A stretch of 64,000 nt of DNA from Maribellus maritimus (GCF_022267315.1 NZ_JAIKLE010000001.1:1-64000), one strand, 5' to 3'. Positions 51,283 through 60,589 are shown, counted from the stretch's first letter. Numbers and translations: made by a program. Notes: generated from the sequence alone by a model not told the origin.

Positions 51283-52411
51283 ATGATACCAAGAATTCTG
51301 GAGCATACAATAACAGAAGATTTTAAACTCAAAAAAAGCAATCGTTCTGACTGGCGCCCGACAGGTTGGAAAAACAACTTTATTACAAAAACTTGTTTCT
51401 GATTATAAACATGTGAAAATAATAAACGGAGACGAGCCTGATTCCAATGAACAACTTGTAAATCTGACGTCTTCCCGCTTAAAATCGACAATTGGTAACG
51501 CCCAAGCAATTTTAATTGATGAAGCTCAGCTAATTCCCGATATAGGAATTGCATTAAAACGTATCACAGATTATTTAAAAGATGTACAATTATTTGTCTC
51601 AGGTTCCTCGTCTATTGAACTTGCCAATAATATAAACGAACCACTCACAGGAAGAAAATTAGAATATCAACTTTTCCCCCTTTCTTTTGAAGAAATGGTT
51701 AATTACACAAATCTGACAGAAGAAAAACGACAGTTAAAACATCGCATGATTTTTGGTTATTATCCCGACATTGTAACAAATCCGGGAAATAAAATAAAAC
51801 TATTAAAAAGCCTGGCCGGAAGCTATTTATACAAAGATATTCTCTCTTTTGGGACCATTCAAAAGCCTGTGCTACTTGACAAATTACTAAAAGCACTGGC
51901 ACTCCAACTTGGTAATGAAGTATCGTTCAACGAGCTAAGCCAAATAGTTGGAGCTGATAAAGAAACTGTTGAACGCTATATCAACCTACTCGAAAAAGCA
52001 TTTATTATCTTCCAACTAAACGCCCTTAACCGAAACATCAGAAATGAAATAAAAAAAGGCAAAAAAATCTATTTTTATGATAATGGGATCAGAAATGCGC
52101 TAATAGGTAATTTTCAGCAGTTTGAACTACGAACCGATAAAGGAGCTCTTTGGGAAAACTTTATTATAAGCGAAAGAATTAAAAAATTGAATTATAATCA
52201 ATTTTATGGAAACTACTATTTCTGGAGAACTTTCAGACAACAGGAAATAGATTTCATTGAGGAAGCAGATGGGAAATTTTCAGCATTTGAATTTAAGTTA
52301 AACTCAAAAAAAAGAGTTCGCTTTTCAAAAACGTTTACTGAAGCCTACCCTATTAATACAACAAAAACGATTTCACCTGAAAACATTGAGGAGTTTCTAT
52401 TTTCCCAATAA
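51283..52411 (+). pseudogene. AAA/DUF4143-type ATPase, frameshifted
   Basis: The long frame from 51413 is preceded in the same frame by codons for AIVLTGARQVGKTTLLQKLV (51338-51397), the Walker A motif of this family, but a stop at 51311 blocks that frame. The natural start MIPRILEHTITEDFKL lies at 51283 in another frame. Deleting one A from the seven-A run at 51331-51337 would join the two into a protein of about 375 residues with Walker B LIDEAQ and the C-terminal DUF4143 nuclease-like domain. This is a disrupted gene, a sequencing error, or a slippage site. Confidence 0.8.
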
Positions 52412-52422
52412 GCAGGTTCCTT

Positions 52423-53694
52423 CTACTCTATCAAATACAAATTCTTTTCTGTACGCAGTAGTAATTTATCCTGAATAAAAACGGGAACCGCTTTTACAGT
52501 TTCATCGATATCATTTTCTGCTATTTTTTGGAATGTGTCTCCGGGTTTAACAATCGAACAAAAACCTTTCACATTGATAAAATAAATATTTCCACCTGCG
52601 TAAACAGGAGAAGAATTAAAATTCCCTCTTAGTTTTTCTTTCCAGATCACTTCTCCGGTCATTGCATCAAGGCAGGTAACCATTCCACGATCGTGTACCA
52701 TGTACATTTTCCCGTCAATAATCACCGGAGTTGGAATTTGCGGTACTTCATCTTCATACATCCATTTAATATGAGTTTCTGTAACATTTCCTTTTCCTGT
52801 AGGGTCTACCGCATATTGCCGTGTAAAATAGGGTTTATTATCCAAAAAAATCCAGCCTGAGTTTACAAATACCAATCCGTTCCAAAAAAGTGGCTGGCTG
52901 ACGGTAGAATCGTAGCCATATTCAATCGTCCAAATTACCTCACCAGTATTAATATCGTGTGCGAAACACATAAATGAAGAGTTACTGATTAACAAATCAC
53001 GACCGTTTACATTCACTACAATTGGCGTTTGGTACGATTTGCGGTACACCGGTTCCAGCTTATCATAAACTTCCTTTGGCCGCACACTTTTCCAAATGGT
53101 TTCACCTGTAAACTTATCAAGCGCAACAACATACGGATCTTCCGTTCCCTCCAAATGCACAATCAATTTATCTTTATAAATAATAGGCGATGATGCCGGT
53201 CCCTGCATGTGGTCGCATTTTAAATCTTCGCGTTTCCAAACTACGTCAAAATTATTCGTGTTGATGCAAGCTGTACCAAATGTTCCGTAATGTACATATA
53301 CAAAATCGTCTTCGATACAAGGTGTGGGCGTTGCATAAGAATTGGTGCTGTGAATGCGTTGTGGTTCCACGCAGGAAAAGATTGTTTTTTCATCCAACAA
53401 CTTTCCTGAATTTAAATCGAAACAAAACGTATAAAATTCTTTCCCATCTTCCGTTGCCGAAGTGAGCCAAATCTGATTGCCAAAAACAACCGGAGATGAC
53501 CAGCCCGTTCCTTTTACCGGAACTTTCCATACAACATTTGTGGAATCGCTCCAATGTAAAGGTGCTTTTGTAACCTGCGCGTGTCCGTCCATATTAGAGC
53601 CTCGAAAATGTGTCCAGCTATTCGGATTCTGAGCAAAACTTACAACACAAAAAAGTAAAATGGGAAATACCGTGGCTGTGATTTTTCGTTTCAT
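52423..53694 (-). CDS. Exported PQQ-like beta-propeller protein (FRG type)
   Basis: The 423-residue protein has a Sec signal (about 1-21), the SWTHFRGSNMDGHAQV motif and blades including FVYVHYGTFGTACINTNN, YVVALDKFTGETIWKSVRP and MYMVHDRGMVTCLDAMTGE. It is more distant from the WRG trio than they are from each other. It is a seventh PQQ-like gene but is separated from the main cluster by typA and the ATPase. A promoter candidate lies 27 bp upstream. Confidence 0.85.
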   Translation of the reverse strand: MKRKITATVFPILLFCVVSFAQNPNSWTHFRGSNMDGHAQVTKAPLHWSDSTNVVWKVPVKGTGWSSPVVFGNQIWLTSATEDGKEFYTFCFDLNSGKLLDEKTIFSCVEPQRIHSTNSYATPTPCIEDDFVYVHYGTFGTACINTNNFDVVWKREDLKCDHMQGPASSPIIYKDKLIVHLEGTEDPYVVALDKFTGETIWKSVRPKEVYDKLEPVYRKSYQTPIVVNVNGRDLLISNSSFMCFAHDINTGEVIWTIEYGYDSTVSQPLFWNGLVFVNSGWIFLDNKPYFTRQYAVDPTGKGNVTETHIKWMYEDEVPQIPTPVIIDGKMYMVHDRGMVTCLDAMTGEVIWKEKLRGNFNSSPVYAGGNIYFINVKGFCSIVKPGDTFQKIAENDIDETVKAVPVFIQDKLLLRTEKNLYLIE

Positions 53695-53720
53695 AAACTT
53701 AGGTTTAGGTTACAAGCAAC

Positions 53721-53753
53721 CAAAGTTAACCTAAAAATTATTACAGCCTCAAA
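53721..53753 (-). promoter_or_regulatory. Bacteroidota-type promoter candidate
   Basis: On the minus strand TTTG (53753-53750) is followed after 21 bases by TAACTTTG (53728-53721), a perfect TAnnTTTG. It precedes the propeller gene starting at 53694. Confidence 0.45.
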
Positions 53754-53790
53754 ATAAAAGCATACTTTTATTCCAACTTAAACGAACGTT

Positions 53791-54432
53791 ATGTACAAAT
53801 ATCTAATTATAATCATTGCTCTGATCGGTTTTTCAGGGTTTCAGCAAAAACAAAAGAAAATCTTAATTATCGGAGACTCCATTTCGATTGGCTACACTCC
53901 GTTTGTAAAAGAGGCGTTGGCAGATAAAGCGCTCATAGTTCATAACGAAGGAAACGGCCAACACACAGGCAACGGATTGGAAAAACTGGACTCGTGGATA
54001 AATAATGAAAAATGGGATGTAATTCAGTTCAACTGGGGTTTGTGGGATTTATGTTACCGAAGTCAGGATTCCAAAGAACAGGGAAACCGCGATAAAATAA
54101 ATGGAAAAATTACCTATTCAGTTGAAGAGTATCAGCAAAATCTGGAACAACTCGTAAAAGAACTAAAAATGACCGGAGCTAAATTAATTTTTGTGACAAC
54201 TTCTTATGTTCCCGAAAACGAAGCGGGAAGATTTCCCGGCGACGAGTTGAAATACAATAAAATGGCAAAACAAATTATGAAAGAAAACGGAATTTTGGTA
54301 AACGATATTTGGAAAGCCACTAAAAAAATCCACAAAAAATACGGGCAAGCGCCAAACAATGTCCATTATACCCCGGAAGGATATAAACAAATTGCCGACA
54401 AAATCACTTCTTTTTTAAAAAAGGAATTATAA
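53791..54432 (+). CDS. Secreted SGNH/GDSL hydrolase
   Basis: The 213-residue protein has a short N-terminal signal (MYKYLIIIIALIGFSGF) and an SGNH core: block I ILIIGDSISIGYTP with nucleophile Ser, block II HNEGNGQHTGNG, block III region QFNWGLWDL and block V NNVHYTPEGYKQIADK with the catalytic Asp/His pattern. It is a single-domain esterase. It lies 7 bp before an EEP-family gene. Together with the 32763 protein, a carbohydrate-ester role is plausible. Confidence 0.85.
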   Translation: MYKYLIIIIALIGFSGFQQKQKKILIIGDSISIGYTPFVKEALADKALIVHNEGNGQHTGNGLEKLDSWINNEKWDVIQFNWGLWDLCYRSQDSKEQGNRDKINGKITYSVEEYQQNLEQLVKELKMTGAKLIFVTTSYVPENEAGRFPGDELKYNKMAKQIMKENGILVNDIWKATKKIHKKYGQAPNNVHYTPEGYKQIADKITSFLKKEL

Positions 54433-54438
54433 TATTTT

Positions 54439-55215
54439 ATGAAAAAATGTATCTTTTTTCTTTCCGCTTTTTTGATTTTCACAGGAGTTAAATCGCAGGA
54501 AGAGCAAACAATTCGGGTGTTAACCTTTAATATTTTACATGGCGCAACAACCAAAGGAGATTTTGATTTGGATAAAATTGCATCTGTGATCAAACAAACC
54601 AATCCCGACGTGGTGGCTTTGCAGGAGGTAGATTTCAAAACCAGGCGTGCCCGGGGTTACGATTTAGCCACAGAACTCGGCTGGCGCACAAAAATGGCAC
54701 CACTGTTTGGAAAAGCCATGGATTATGATTGCGGCGGTTATGGGGAAGGCGTTTTGTCAAAATATCCGATTATCTCCAGCAAAAATGTTTTGCTTCCTCA
54801 TTCTCCGAAAAATGAGCCACGCGCAGCATTGGAAATTACAATAGAACTCCCTTCCGGCGACACCATTTGTTTTATTGGCACTCACCTTGATCATCTGGCA
54901 AATAGTGTTGACCGAATTACGCAAACCCAAAAAATTAATCGTGTTTTTTCTGAAAACAAATATCCCACAATTTTAGCCGGCGATTTAAATGCTACTCCTG
55001 AAAGTGAAGCCATCGGTATTTTAGAATCTGTTTGGACAGATGTTTATCAAACCGAAGCTCCTTTTACCTTTCCTTCGGATAAGCCAAACAGAAAAATTGA
55101 CTACATACTTTACAAACCAGCAAGCAAATGGAAAGTAATTGAAACCAAAATAATTTGCGACAGTATCGCTTCAGATCACTGCGCTCATTTTGCGATACTA
55201 AAACTGCAAAAATAA
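54439..55215 (+). CDS. Secreted endonuclease/exonuclease/phosphatase family protein
   Basis: The 258-residue protein has a signal peptide (MKKCIFFLSAFLIFTGVKS) and the EEP fold: TFNILHG, DVVALQEVD with the metal-binding Glu, GTHLDHLANSVDRI, LAGDLNATPES with Asp and Asn, and the final DSIASDHCAHFAI with the catalytic Asp-His. Members cleave phosphodiesters in nucleic acids, lipids or inositol phosphates; the exact substrate is not readable. It lies in a two-gene unit with the SGNH esterase and converges with the ALDH gene. Confidence 0.88.
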   Translation: MKKCIFFLSAFLIFTGVKSQEEQTIRVLTFNILHGATTKGDFDLDKIASVIKQTNPDVVALQEVDFKTRRARGYDLATELGWRTKMAPLFGKAMDYDCGGYGEGVLSKYPIISSKNVLLPHSPKNEPRAALEITIELPSGDTICFIGTHLDHLANSVDRITQTQKINRVFSENKYPTILAGDLNATPESEAIGILESVWTDVYQTEAPFTFPSDKPNRKIDYILYKPASKWKVIETKIICDSIASDHCAHFAILKLQK

Positions 55216-55230
55216 AAAGCACCAATATCG

Positions 55231-56787
55231 CTACACGTCAAATTTTATTCCCTGCGCCAGAGGCAAATTTGTACTAAAATTGATGGTATTTGTCTGCCGC
55301 CACATATAACTTTTCCAGGCGTCGGAACCCGATTCCCTTCCGCCACCTGTTTCTTTCTCTCCGCCAAAAGCACCGCCAATTTCGGCTCCCGAAGTTCCAA
55401 TGTTTACATTTGCAATTCCGCAATCAGAACCTTCGTGTGACAAAAATTTTTCAGTTTCCAATAAATTGGTTGAAAACATTGCGGATGACAATCCTTGTGG
55501 AACGGCGTTGTGCAAACGAATCGCCTCATCCAATTCCGTATATTTTATCATATAAAGCAAAGGTGCAAAAGTTTCTTCCTGAACGATTGAAAAATGGTTT
55601 TCAACTTCAGCAATCGACGGGCTAACAAAACATCCTGACTCAAATTCATCACCAGTCAAAACTTCTCCTTTCAAAATCATTTTTCCACCTTCTTCTTCCA
55701 CTCGCTGAATGGCATTCAAATAATTTTGCACTGCTTTTTTATCAACCAGCGGACCAACCAGCTTTTGTGGGTCGAGTGCATGACCAATAGCAAGTTGTTT
55801 GTAAACCTCCACCAACTTTTCTTTAAACATTTCAAAAATAGATTGATGAACGATGATTCTCCGCGTTGAAGTACATCGCTGCCCGCAAGTTCCCACAGCG
55901 CCAAAAACAACGGCGCGGAGTGCCATTTCCGGATGGGCATTTTTAGTAACTATGATTGCATTGTTTCCGCCCAGTTCGAGAATTGCTTTTCCAAGTCTTC
56001 CGCCGACAAGTCGCCCTACTTTTTTCCCCACTTTTGTTGAGCCGGTAAAAGAAATAAGCGGAATATTTCTATTACTGAGAAATTCGTCGCCGAATTGATT
56101 GGAATCGGCAGCCACTAGGTTTACAACTCCTTCCGGCACATTATTTTCTTTCAAAACATTGGCAATAATTTTATGCACGGCAACCGCACACAAATATACT
56201 TTTGAAGACGGTTTCCAAACCACTACATCGCCACAAACCAGCGCAATCATCGCATTCCACGCCCAAACAGCCACCGGAAAATTGAATGCTGAGATCACGC
56301 CCACAACTCCAAGCGGATGATACTGGTCATACATTCTGTGTTTTTCGCGTTCAGAATGCATGGTAAATCCGTACAACTGCCTCGATTGACCAACAGCAAA
56401 ATCGCAGATATCGATCATTTCCTGAACCTCTCCCAAACCTTCCTGCAAAATTTTTCCCATTTCATAAGAAACCAATCTGCCCAGCGGTTCTTTGTATTTT
56501 CTCAATTCCAAACCAATCTGCCGCACAATTTCACCACGTTTGGGAGCAGGAATCATTCTCCAGGTTCCGAATGCATTTTTAGCTGTTTGAATCACTTCAT
56601 AAAAATCTTTGGGAGAAGCCTGGTAAACGCCGCCTATTAATTTCCCATCAGAAGGAGAAAACGACTTCACAAAATTCCCGGTCGTTTTTTTCCATTTTGT
56701 TCCGGTACAAATACCATAACTTTCTTTTTCAACCCCCAGTTTTTGAAGGTCTGCATTTATATCAAATTGAAATTTCATTGTTTTCAT
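55231..56787 (-). CDS. Aldehyde dehydrogenase, ALDH7-like (aminoadipate semialdehyde)
   Basis: The 518-residue enzyme has the ALDH family residues: general base Glu271 in LELGGNN, nucleophile Cys305 in GQRCTSTRR and the NAD-binding PLGVVGVISAFNFP with WKPSSK. The overall sequence is closest in type to ALDH7, which oxidises alpha-aminoadipate semialdehyde. The divergent neighbour at 57158 is a saccharopine dehydrogenase-like enzyme, which produces that aldehyde, so lysine degradation is the likely pathway. An alternative initiator Met lies three codons downstream (56778). Confidence 0.85.
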   Translation of the reverse strand: MKTMKFQFDINADLQKLGVEKESYGICTGTKWKKTTGNFVKSFSPSDGKLIGGVYQASPKDFYEVIQTAKNAFGTWRMIPAPKRGEIVRQIGLELRKYKEPLGRLVSYEMGKILQEGLGEVQEMIDICDFAVGQSRQLYGFTMHSEREKHRMYDQYHPLGVVGVISAFNFPVAVWAWNAMIALVCGDVVVWKPSSKVYLCAVAVHKIIANVLKENNVPEGVVNLVAADSNQFGDEFLSNRNIPLISFTGSTKVGKKVGRLVGGRLGKAILELGGNNAIIVTKNAHPEMALRAVVFGAVGTCGQRCTSTRRIIVHQSIFEMFKEKLVEVYKQLAIGHALDPQKLVGPLVDKKAVQNYLNAIQRVEEEGGKMILKGEVLTGDEFESGCFVSPSIAEVENHFSIVQEETFAPLLYMIKYTELDEAIRLHNAVPQGLSSAMFSTNLLETEKFLSHEGSDCGIANVNIGTSGAEIGGAFGGEKETGGGRESGSDAWKSYMWRQTNTINFSTNLPLAQGIKFDV

Positions 56788-57157
56788 TTTAAGTATTAAA
56801 AAAAATCACCTCAACTCAGTAGTTGTGTTCACAGAAGAAAAAGTTGAAAGGGAAAAACTAATGCGAAAAGGTATCCTCATCGAGACATTCAGGCATCCCG
56901 ACATAAAAGAAAACCGGACATGAATACGATTGAATCATCTATTTAATTTACGAAAAGTTGTTCACTTAAAAAAAACAGATCGCAAAACCTTTTTATTTGT
57001 ACTATTTAGAAATGTTGTATAACAGCACGGTTTTTGTTTAAGTAACATTAAGTTCAGTTTTAATTCCAAAAAAATCACCAACTTTAACTTTCAAATAAAA
57101 GGGTGGCAGGAACTACAACAGAAAAACCAGTTCCTGATTTGAAAAACAAAATAAAAC
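56788..57157. other. 370-bp divergent promoter region
   Basis: No gene is seen. This divergent region must hold promoters for the two lysine-degradation genes. Only weak matches to Bacteroidota promoter elements are present, for example TAACTTTC at 57085-57092. TGGCAG near 57103 is not a good sigma-54 site because the -12 half is missing. Confidence 0.5.
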
Positions 57158-58489
57158 ATGAAAAAAGTACTTCTTTTTGGTGCGGGAATGGTAGCCAAAC
57201 CAATTGCAGATTATCTTCTCGACCACAAGTTTGAGCTAACCATTGCAAGCCGAACGAAAGAAAAAGCTGACAAGTTAATTCAAAACAGAAACAACGGGCG
57301 CGCAGTATCCTGGACTATTGAGCGCCGGGAAGAGCTGGATAAAATGGTTTCGGAACACGACCTTGTGGTTTCGTTGTTGCCTTATACCTACCATGTAAAC
57401 GTTGCCCAAGCCTGTCTGAAGTTCAAAAAAAATATGGTTACCACTTCCTATGTTTCGGAAGAAATGAAAGCCCTTCACGACGAGGCAAAAGACGCGGGAA
57501 TTATCATTTTAAATGAGATCGGCGTAGATCCGGGGTTTGATCACATGACTGCGATGCGAATTATTGACAAAGTACACAGCGACGGAGGAAAAATCAAAGA
57601 GTTTTACTCGTTGTGTGGTGCACTTGCTGCTCCTGAAGAAGCCGATAATCCTTTTCGATATAAATTTTCATGGTCCCCCCACGGTGTAATTATGGCCGGA
57701 AACAATGGAGCCAAATTTCTTAAAAAGGGAGAAATTGTTGAGATTCCAACTGAAAATCTCTTTAAAAATCCACTTCAGATTGATTTTCCCGAAGTTGGGA
57801 GAATGGAAGTTTACCCCAACCGCGATTCGCTGGCTTATATTGATATATACAATTTACCCGATATTGAAACGATGTTTCGCGGGACATTCCGTTACCCAAA
57901 CTGGTGCGAAACACTGGACGCTATAAAAGCACTGGGAATGGTAAGCTACGAAAAGAAGGACTTCAAAGGAAGAGCATATTGCGATATTATTGCTGAAAAT
58001 ATAAATGTTTACCCGGCACGGGTAAAGGAAAAAGTTGCGGAAAAATTAAAACTGGATTTGCTCAGTCCGGCAATTGTTGCGATGGAATGGCTGGGACTGT
58101 TCAGCAGAGAAAGAATCCAGTTAAAAGAGGGAAGCACATTTGACTTAACTGCCGACCTGATGTTAAAAAAGATGATGCTACCTGACGGAGCGCGTGACAT
58201 GGTAATAATGTTGCATTCATTTCTTGTTGAAAAAGCGAACGGCAAAACAGAAGTTATCAAATCGCATTTACTGGATTATGCAACCAAAGAGGATACGTCT
58301 ATAGCCCGGACTGTTGCGCTACCCGCCGCAATAGCTGTAAAAATGATACTGGAAGGAAAGATTAAAGATACCGGGGTGCATATTCCTGTAGCAAAATCAA
58401 TTTACGAGCCGGTTTTAAACGAACTGGAAAAACTTGGAATTGCGATGGTGGAAGACTGGGGCTTACCCGTATCAGAACAATTGGGATAA
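57158..58489 (+). CDS. Saccharopine dehydrogenase, glutamate-forming type
   Basis: The 443-residue protein starts KKVLLFGAGMVAKPIADYL, a dinucleotide-binding motif, followed by SLLPYTYHVNVAQACLKF and EIGVDPGFDHMTAMRII, the pattern of LYS9-type saccharopine dehydrogenases. The catalytic centre lies in the GVDPGFDHM and GLPAP-like segments (SLCGALAAPEEADNP). It should split saccharopine into glutamate and alpha-aminoadipate semialdehyde using NAD(P). The ALDH7-type enzyme next door would oxidise that aldehyde. The lysine-ketoglutarate reductase step is not in the window. Confidence 0.88.
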   Translation: MKKVLLFGAGMVAKPIADYLLDHKFELTIASRTKEKADKLIQNRNNGRAVSWTIERREELDKMVSEHDLVVSLLPYTYHVNVAQACLKFKKNMVTTSYVSEEMKALHDEAKDAGIIILNEIGVDPGFDHMTAMRIIDKVHSDGGKIKEFYSLCGALAAPEEADNPFRYKFSWSPHGVIMAGNNGAKFLKKGEIVEIPTENLFKNPLQIDFPEVGRMEVYPNRDSLAYIDIYNLPDIETMFRGTFRYPNWCETLDAIKALGMVSYEKKDFKGRAYCDIIAENINVYPARVKEKVAEKLKLDLLSPAIVAMEWLGLFSRERIQLKEGSTFDLTADLMLKKMMLPDGARDMVIMLHSFLVEKANGKTEVIKSHLLDYATKEDTSIARTVALPAAIAVKMILEGKIKDTGVHIPVAKSIYEPVLNELEKLGIAMVEDWGLPVSEQLG

Positions 58490-58568
58490 ACAATTTTTTC
58501 ATTCGAATATTGGCAACCAAACAATTGATTCCGCGTATATTTTTTAACATCGGATATATAACTGAGTC

Positions 58569-58817
58569 ATGAAAGATAAATTATTGAAGGCACTGGAATT
58601 GGATAAAAATGGTGATTGGGATGGAGCACACAAATTAGTTCAGGATGTTGGGAACAGGGACGCATATTGGATTCATGCATATCTTCACAGAAAAGAACCT
58701 GATTTAAGCAATGCTTCCTACTGGTATTACCGGGCGCAAAGACCAATGCCTAAAACCAGTTTTGATAAAGAATGGCAGGAAATCCACGATTTTATTGAGC
58801 AACACTATATTTCCTAA
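58569..58817 (+). CDS. Small conserved protein of unknown function
   Basis: The 82-residue protein is helical and rich in aromatic residues, for example DKNGDWDGAHKLVQDVGNRDA and SNASYWYYRAQRP. It looks like a small TPR-like or helical repeat protein without membrane segments. Proteins of this kind occur in many bacteria but I do not know a function. It lies 80 bp after the saccharopine dehydrogenase gene and 60 bp before the AI-2E-family gene. Confidence 0.65.
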   Translation: MKDKLLKALELDKNGDWDGAHKLVQDVGNRDAYWIHAYLHRKEPDLSNASYWYYRAQRPMPKTSFDKEWQEIHDFIEQHYIS

Positions 58818-58876
58818 AAATTATTTCATTATTATTACCTTTACGAATAATGCAAATATTGCCGTAAAACCTGTTC

Positions 58877-59923
58877 ATGGAAACATCAAAAAAGATTTAC
58901 ATTTTTCTTATTGTAATAACAGTGGTTGTGGTATTAATTTATGCCCAATCGATTATTATCCCTTTCATTCTGGCCATTCTGTTCTGGTTTATGATAAGGG
59001 TAATAAAAAAAATCCTTTCGAAAGTTAAATTTATAAGGCGCTGGCCAAAATGGATTCTGACTCTTATTTCCTCAATACTGTTGCTGAGCTTCCTGCTTTT
59101 TGCTGTGGAAATGATTTCAGCCAATATACAGCACATTTCAAAAACACTCCCGGTTTATGAAAAGAACGTGAATAAAATCACTCAGTCGATAAACGAACAG
59201 TTTGATGTGGACCTGATGACGATGCTAAATGATTTTGCAAAAGACCTGAATTTTGGAGATATTTTGTCCAAAATATTCTCAGCTCTCACCGGAGTATTTG
59301 GCGATGCATTCACAGTGCTCCTGTACCTGGTTTTTCTTTTGCTGGAGGAACCCATTTTCCCCAAAAAAGTTAGGGCCATGTATCCGGATAAAAAGCGATA
59401 TGACCAGGTAAATGAAATGATTGACAAAATAGATCACTCCATTGGCAATTATATTGCATTAAAAACACTGGTAAGTTTACTTACCGGATTTTTGAGCTAC
59501 TTTGTTTTGCTTCTTATTGGTATTGATGCCCCGCTTTTCTGGGCCTTTCTGATTTTTATTTTGAATTTTATTCCTACAATTGGTTCTCTTATAGCTACTA
59601 TTTTTCCCGCTATCTTTGCTATCCTCCAGTTTGGTGAATTCACACCCGGCTTGTTGGTTTTGGCAATTGTTGGAGCAATCCAATTGATTGTAGGAAATTT
59701 AGTGGAGCCTCGAGTCATGGGAAATACACTCAATATAAGTCCGTTGGTTGTATTTTTAACGCTTTCACTTTGGGGTGTGATGTGGGGAGTGATTGGTATG
59801 TTACTCAGTGTACCGATAACTGTAATTTTAATTATCATTATGTCTGAATTCCCGGGGACACGTCCGTTTGCAATTTTATTAAGTCAAAAAGGAAATATAA
59901 AAATACCTGTAGATCCGAAATAA
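58877..59923 (+). CDS. AI-2E family transporter
   Basis: The 348-residue membrane protein has two or three helices at the N-terminus, a cytoplasmic or periplasmic helical domain (about 90-150) and a C-terminal set of helices with the family motif GALIGIDAPLFWAFLIFIL-like segment (IGIDAPLFWAFLIFILNFIP) and GNLVEPRVMGNTLNISPL. Family members include the autoinducer-2 exporter YdgG (TqsA) and other exporters; the substrate is not known here. It starts 60 bp after the small helical gene and ends 12 bp before the AhpD-like gene. Confidence 0.9.
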   Translation: METSKKIYIFLIVITVVVVLIYAQSIIIPFILAILFWFMIRVIKKILSKVKFIRRWPKWILTLISSILLLSFLLFAVEMISANIQHISKTLPVYEKNVNKITQSINEQFDVDLMTMLNDFAKDLNFGDILSKIFSALTGVFGDAFTVLLYLVFLLLEEPIFPKKVRAMYPDKKRYDQVNEMIDKIDHSIGNYIALKTLVSLLTGFLSYFVLLLIGIDAPLFWAFLIFILNFIPTIGSLIATIFPAIFAILQFGEFTPGLLVLAIVGAIQLIVGNLVEPRVMGNTLNISPLVVFLTLSLWGVMWGVIGMLLSVPITVILIIIMSEFPGTRPFAILLSQKGNIKIPVDPK

Positions 59924-59934
59924 GTTAACGAACT

Positions 59935-60534
59935 ATGAGACAACCACTGGTATTTCCAAAAAAAGGAATCGAAGATCCTGAACTACAGAAACTAATTGAA
60001 TTTTATGAGGAGACACTGGGCTTTTGCCCGAACAGTATAAAAACCATGCATCACCGCCCGCGAATTGCCTACGCATTTATAGAAATGAATAAAGCAGTAA
60101 TGGAAAATAAGGGGCGTGTTACCAGCGCTTTAAAAAGAATGATTGCCTATATCAGCAGCAACACAGCAGGTTGCAAATATTGTCAGGCCCATGCCATACG
60201 GGCTGCAGAACGCTACGGTGCAAAAGAAGAACAATTGCAAAATATATGGGAATTTAAAACCCACCCGGCCTTTTCGGAAGCTGAACGAGCAGCACTCAAT
60301 TTTGCATTTACTTCCTCCACAGTCCCAAATTCTGTAAATGATGAAGTGGCTGAAAAACTCAGAAAATACTGGAATGAGGGTGAAATTGTGGAAATTACCG
60401 GTGTGATTGCACTTTTTGGCTACCTCAACCGCTGGAACGATTCAATGGGAACCGAGCTCGAAACAGATGCAAATGAATCAGGTGAAAAACTGCTTTCCCC
60501 AAAAGGCTGGACTCCGGGAAAACATACTTATTAG
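59935..60534 (+). CDS. Carboxymuconolactone decarboxylase/AhpD-like protein
   Basis: The 199-residue helical protein has the AhpD-type motif SNTAGCKYCQAHAIRAAERYG with a CxxC and downstream His, the redox-active site of the AhpD/CMD family. It belongs to the peroxidase-related subgroup, with FCPNSIKTMHHRPRIAYAF before the motif and later YLNRWNDSMG. Family members transfer reducing equivalents to peroxiredoxins or act as stand-alone thiol oxidoreductases. The gene lies 12 bp after the AI-2E gene. It converges with pepD. Confidence 0.86.
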   Translation: MRQPLVFPKKGIEDPELQKLIEFYEETLGFCPNSIKTMHHRPRIAYAFIEMNKAVMENKGRVTSALKRMIAYISSNTAGCKYCQAHAIRAAERYGAKEEQLQNIWEFKTHPAFSEAERAALNFAFTSSTVPNSVNDEVAEKLRKYWNEGEIVEITGVIALFGYLNRWNDSMGTELETDANESGEKLLSPKGWTPGKHTY

Positions 60535-60564
60535 TTGCAGTTGTTCGGTTCACAAATTCTTCTG

Positions 60565-60587
60565 AAAATATTAATAGAATATTTTTT
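60565..60587. terminator. AT-only hairpin, possible terminator
   Basis: AAAATATT (60565-60572) pairs exactly with AATATTTT (60578-60585), loop of 5, followed by more T residues. It lies between the converging AhpD-like and pepD genes. It is weak thermodynamically. Confidence 0.35.
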
Positions 60588-60589
60588 GA

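Noticed and set aside
51413-52411. Intact 332-residue ATPase starting at the first in-frame start codon
   Set aside because: The Walker A motif is encoded upstream of that codon in the same frame, so the true gene starts earlier and is broken by a frameshift.
53791-55215. SGNH and EEP pair as part of a polysaccharide-utilisation locus
   Set aside because: There are no SusC/SusD homologues and no other glycan-degrading genes beside it; GH28 lies 7 kb away.
57103-57118. TGGCAG as a sigma-54 promoter for the saccharopine dehydrogenase gene
   Set aside because: The GC dinucleotide expected at -12 is absent.
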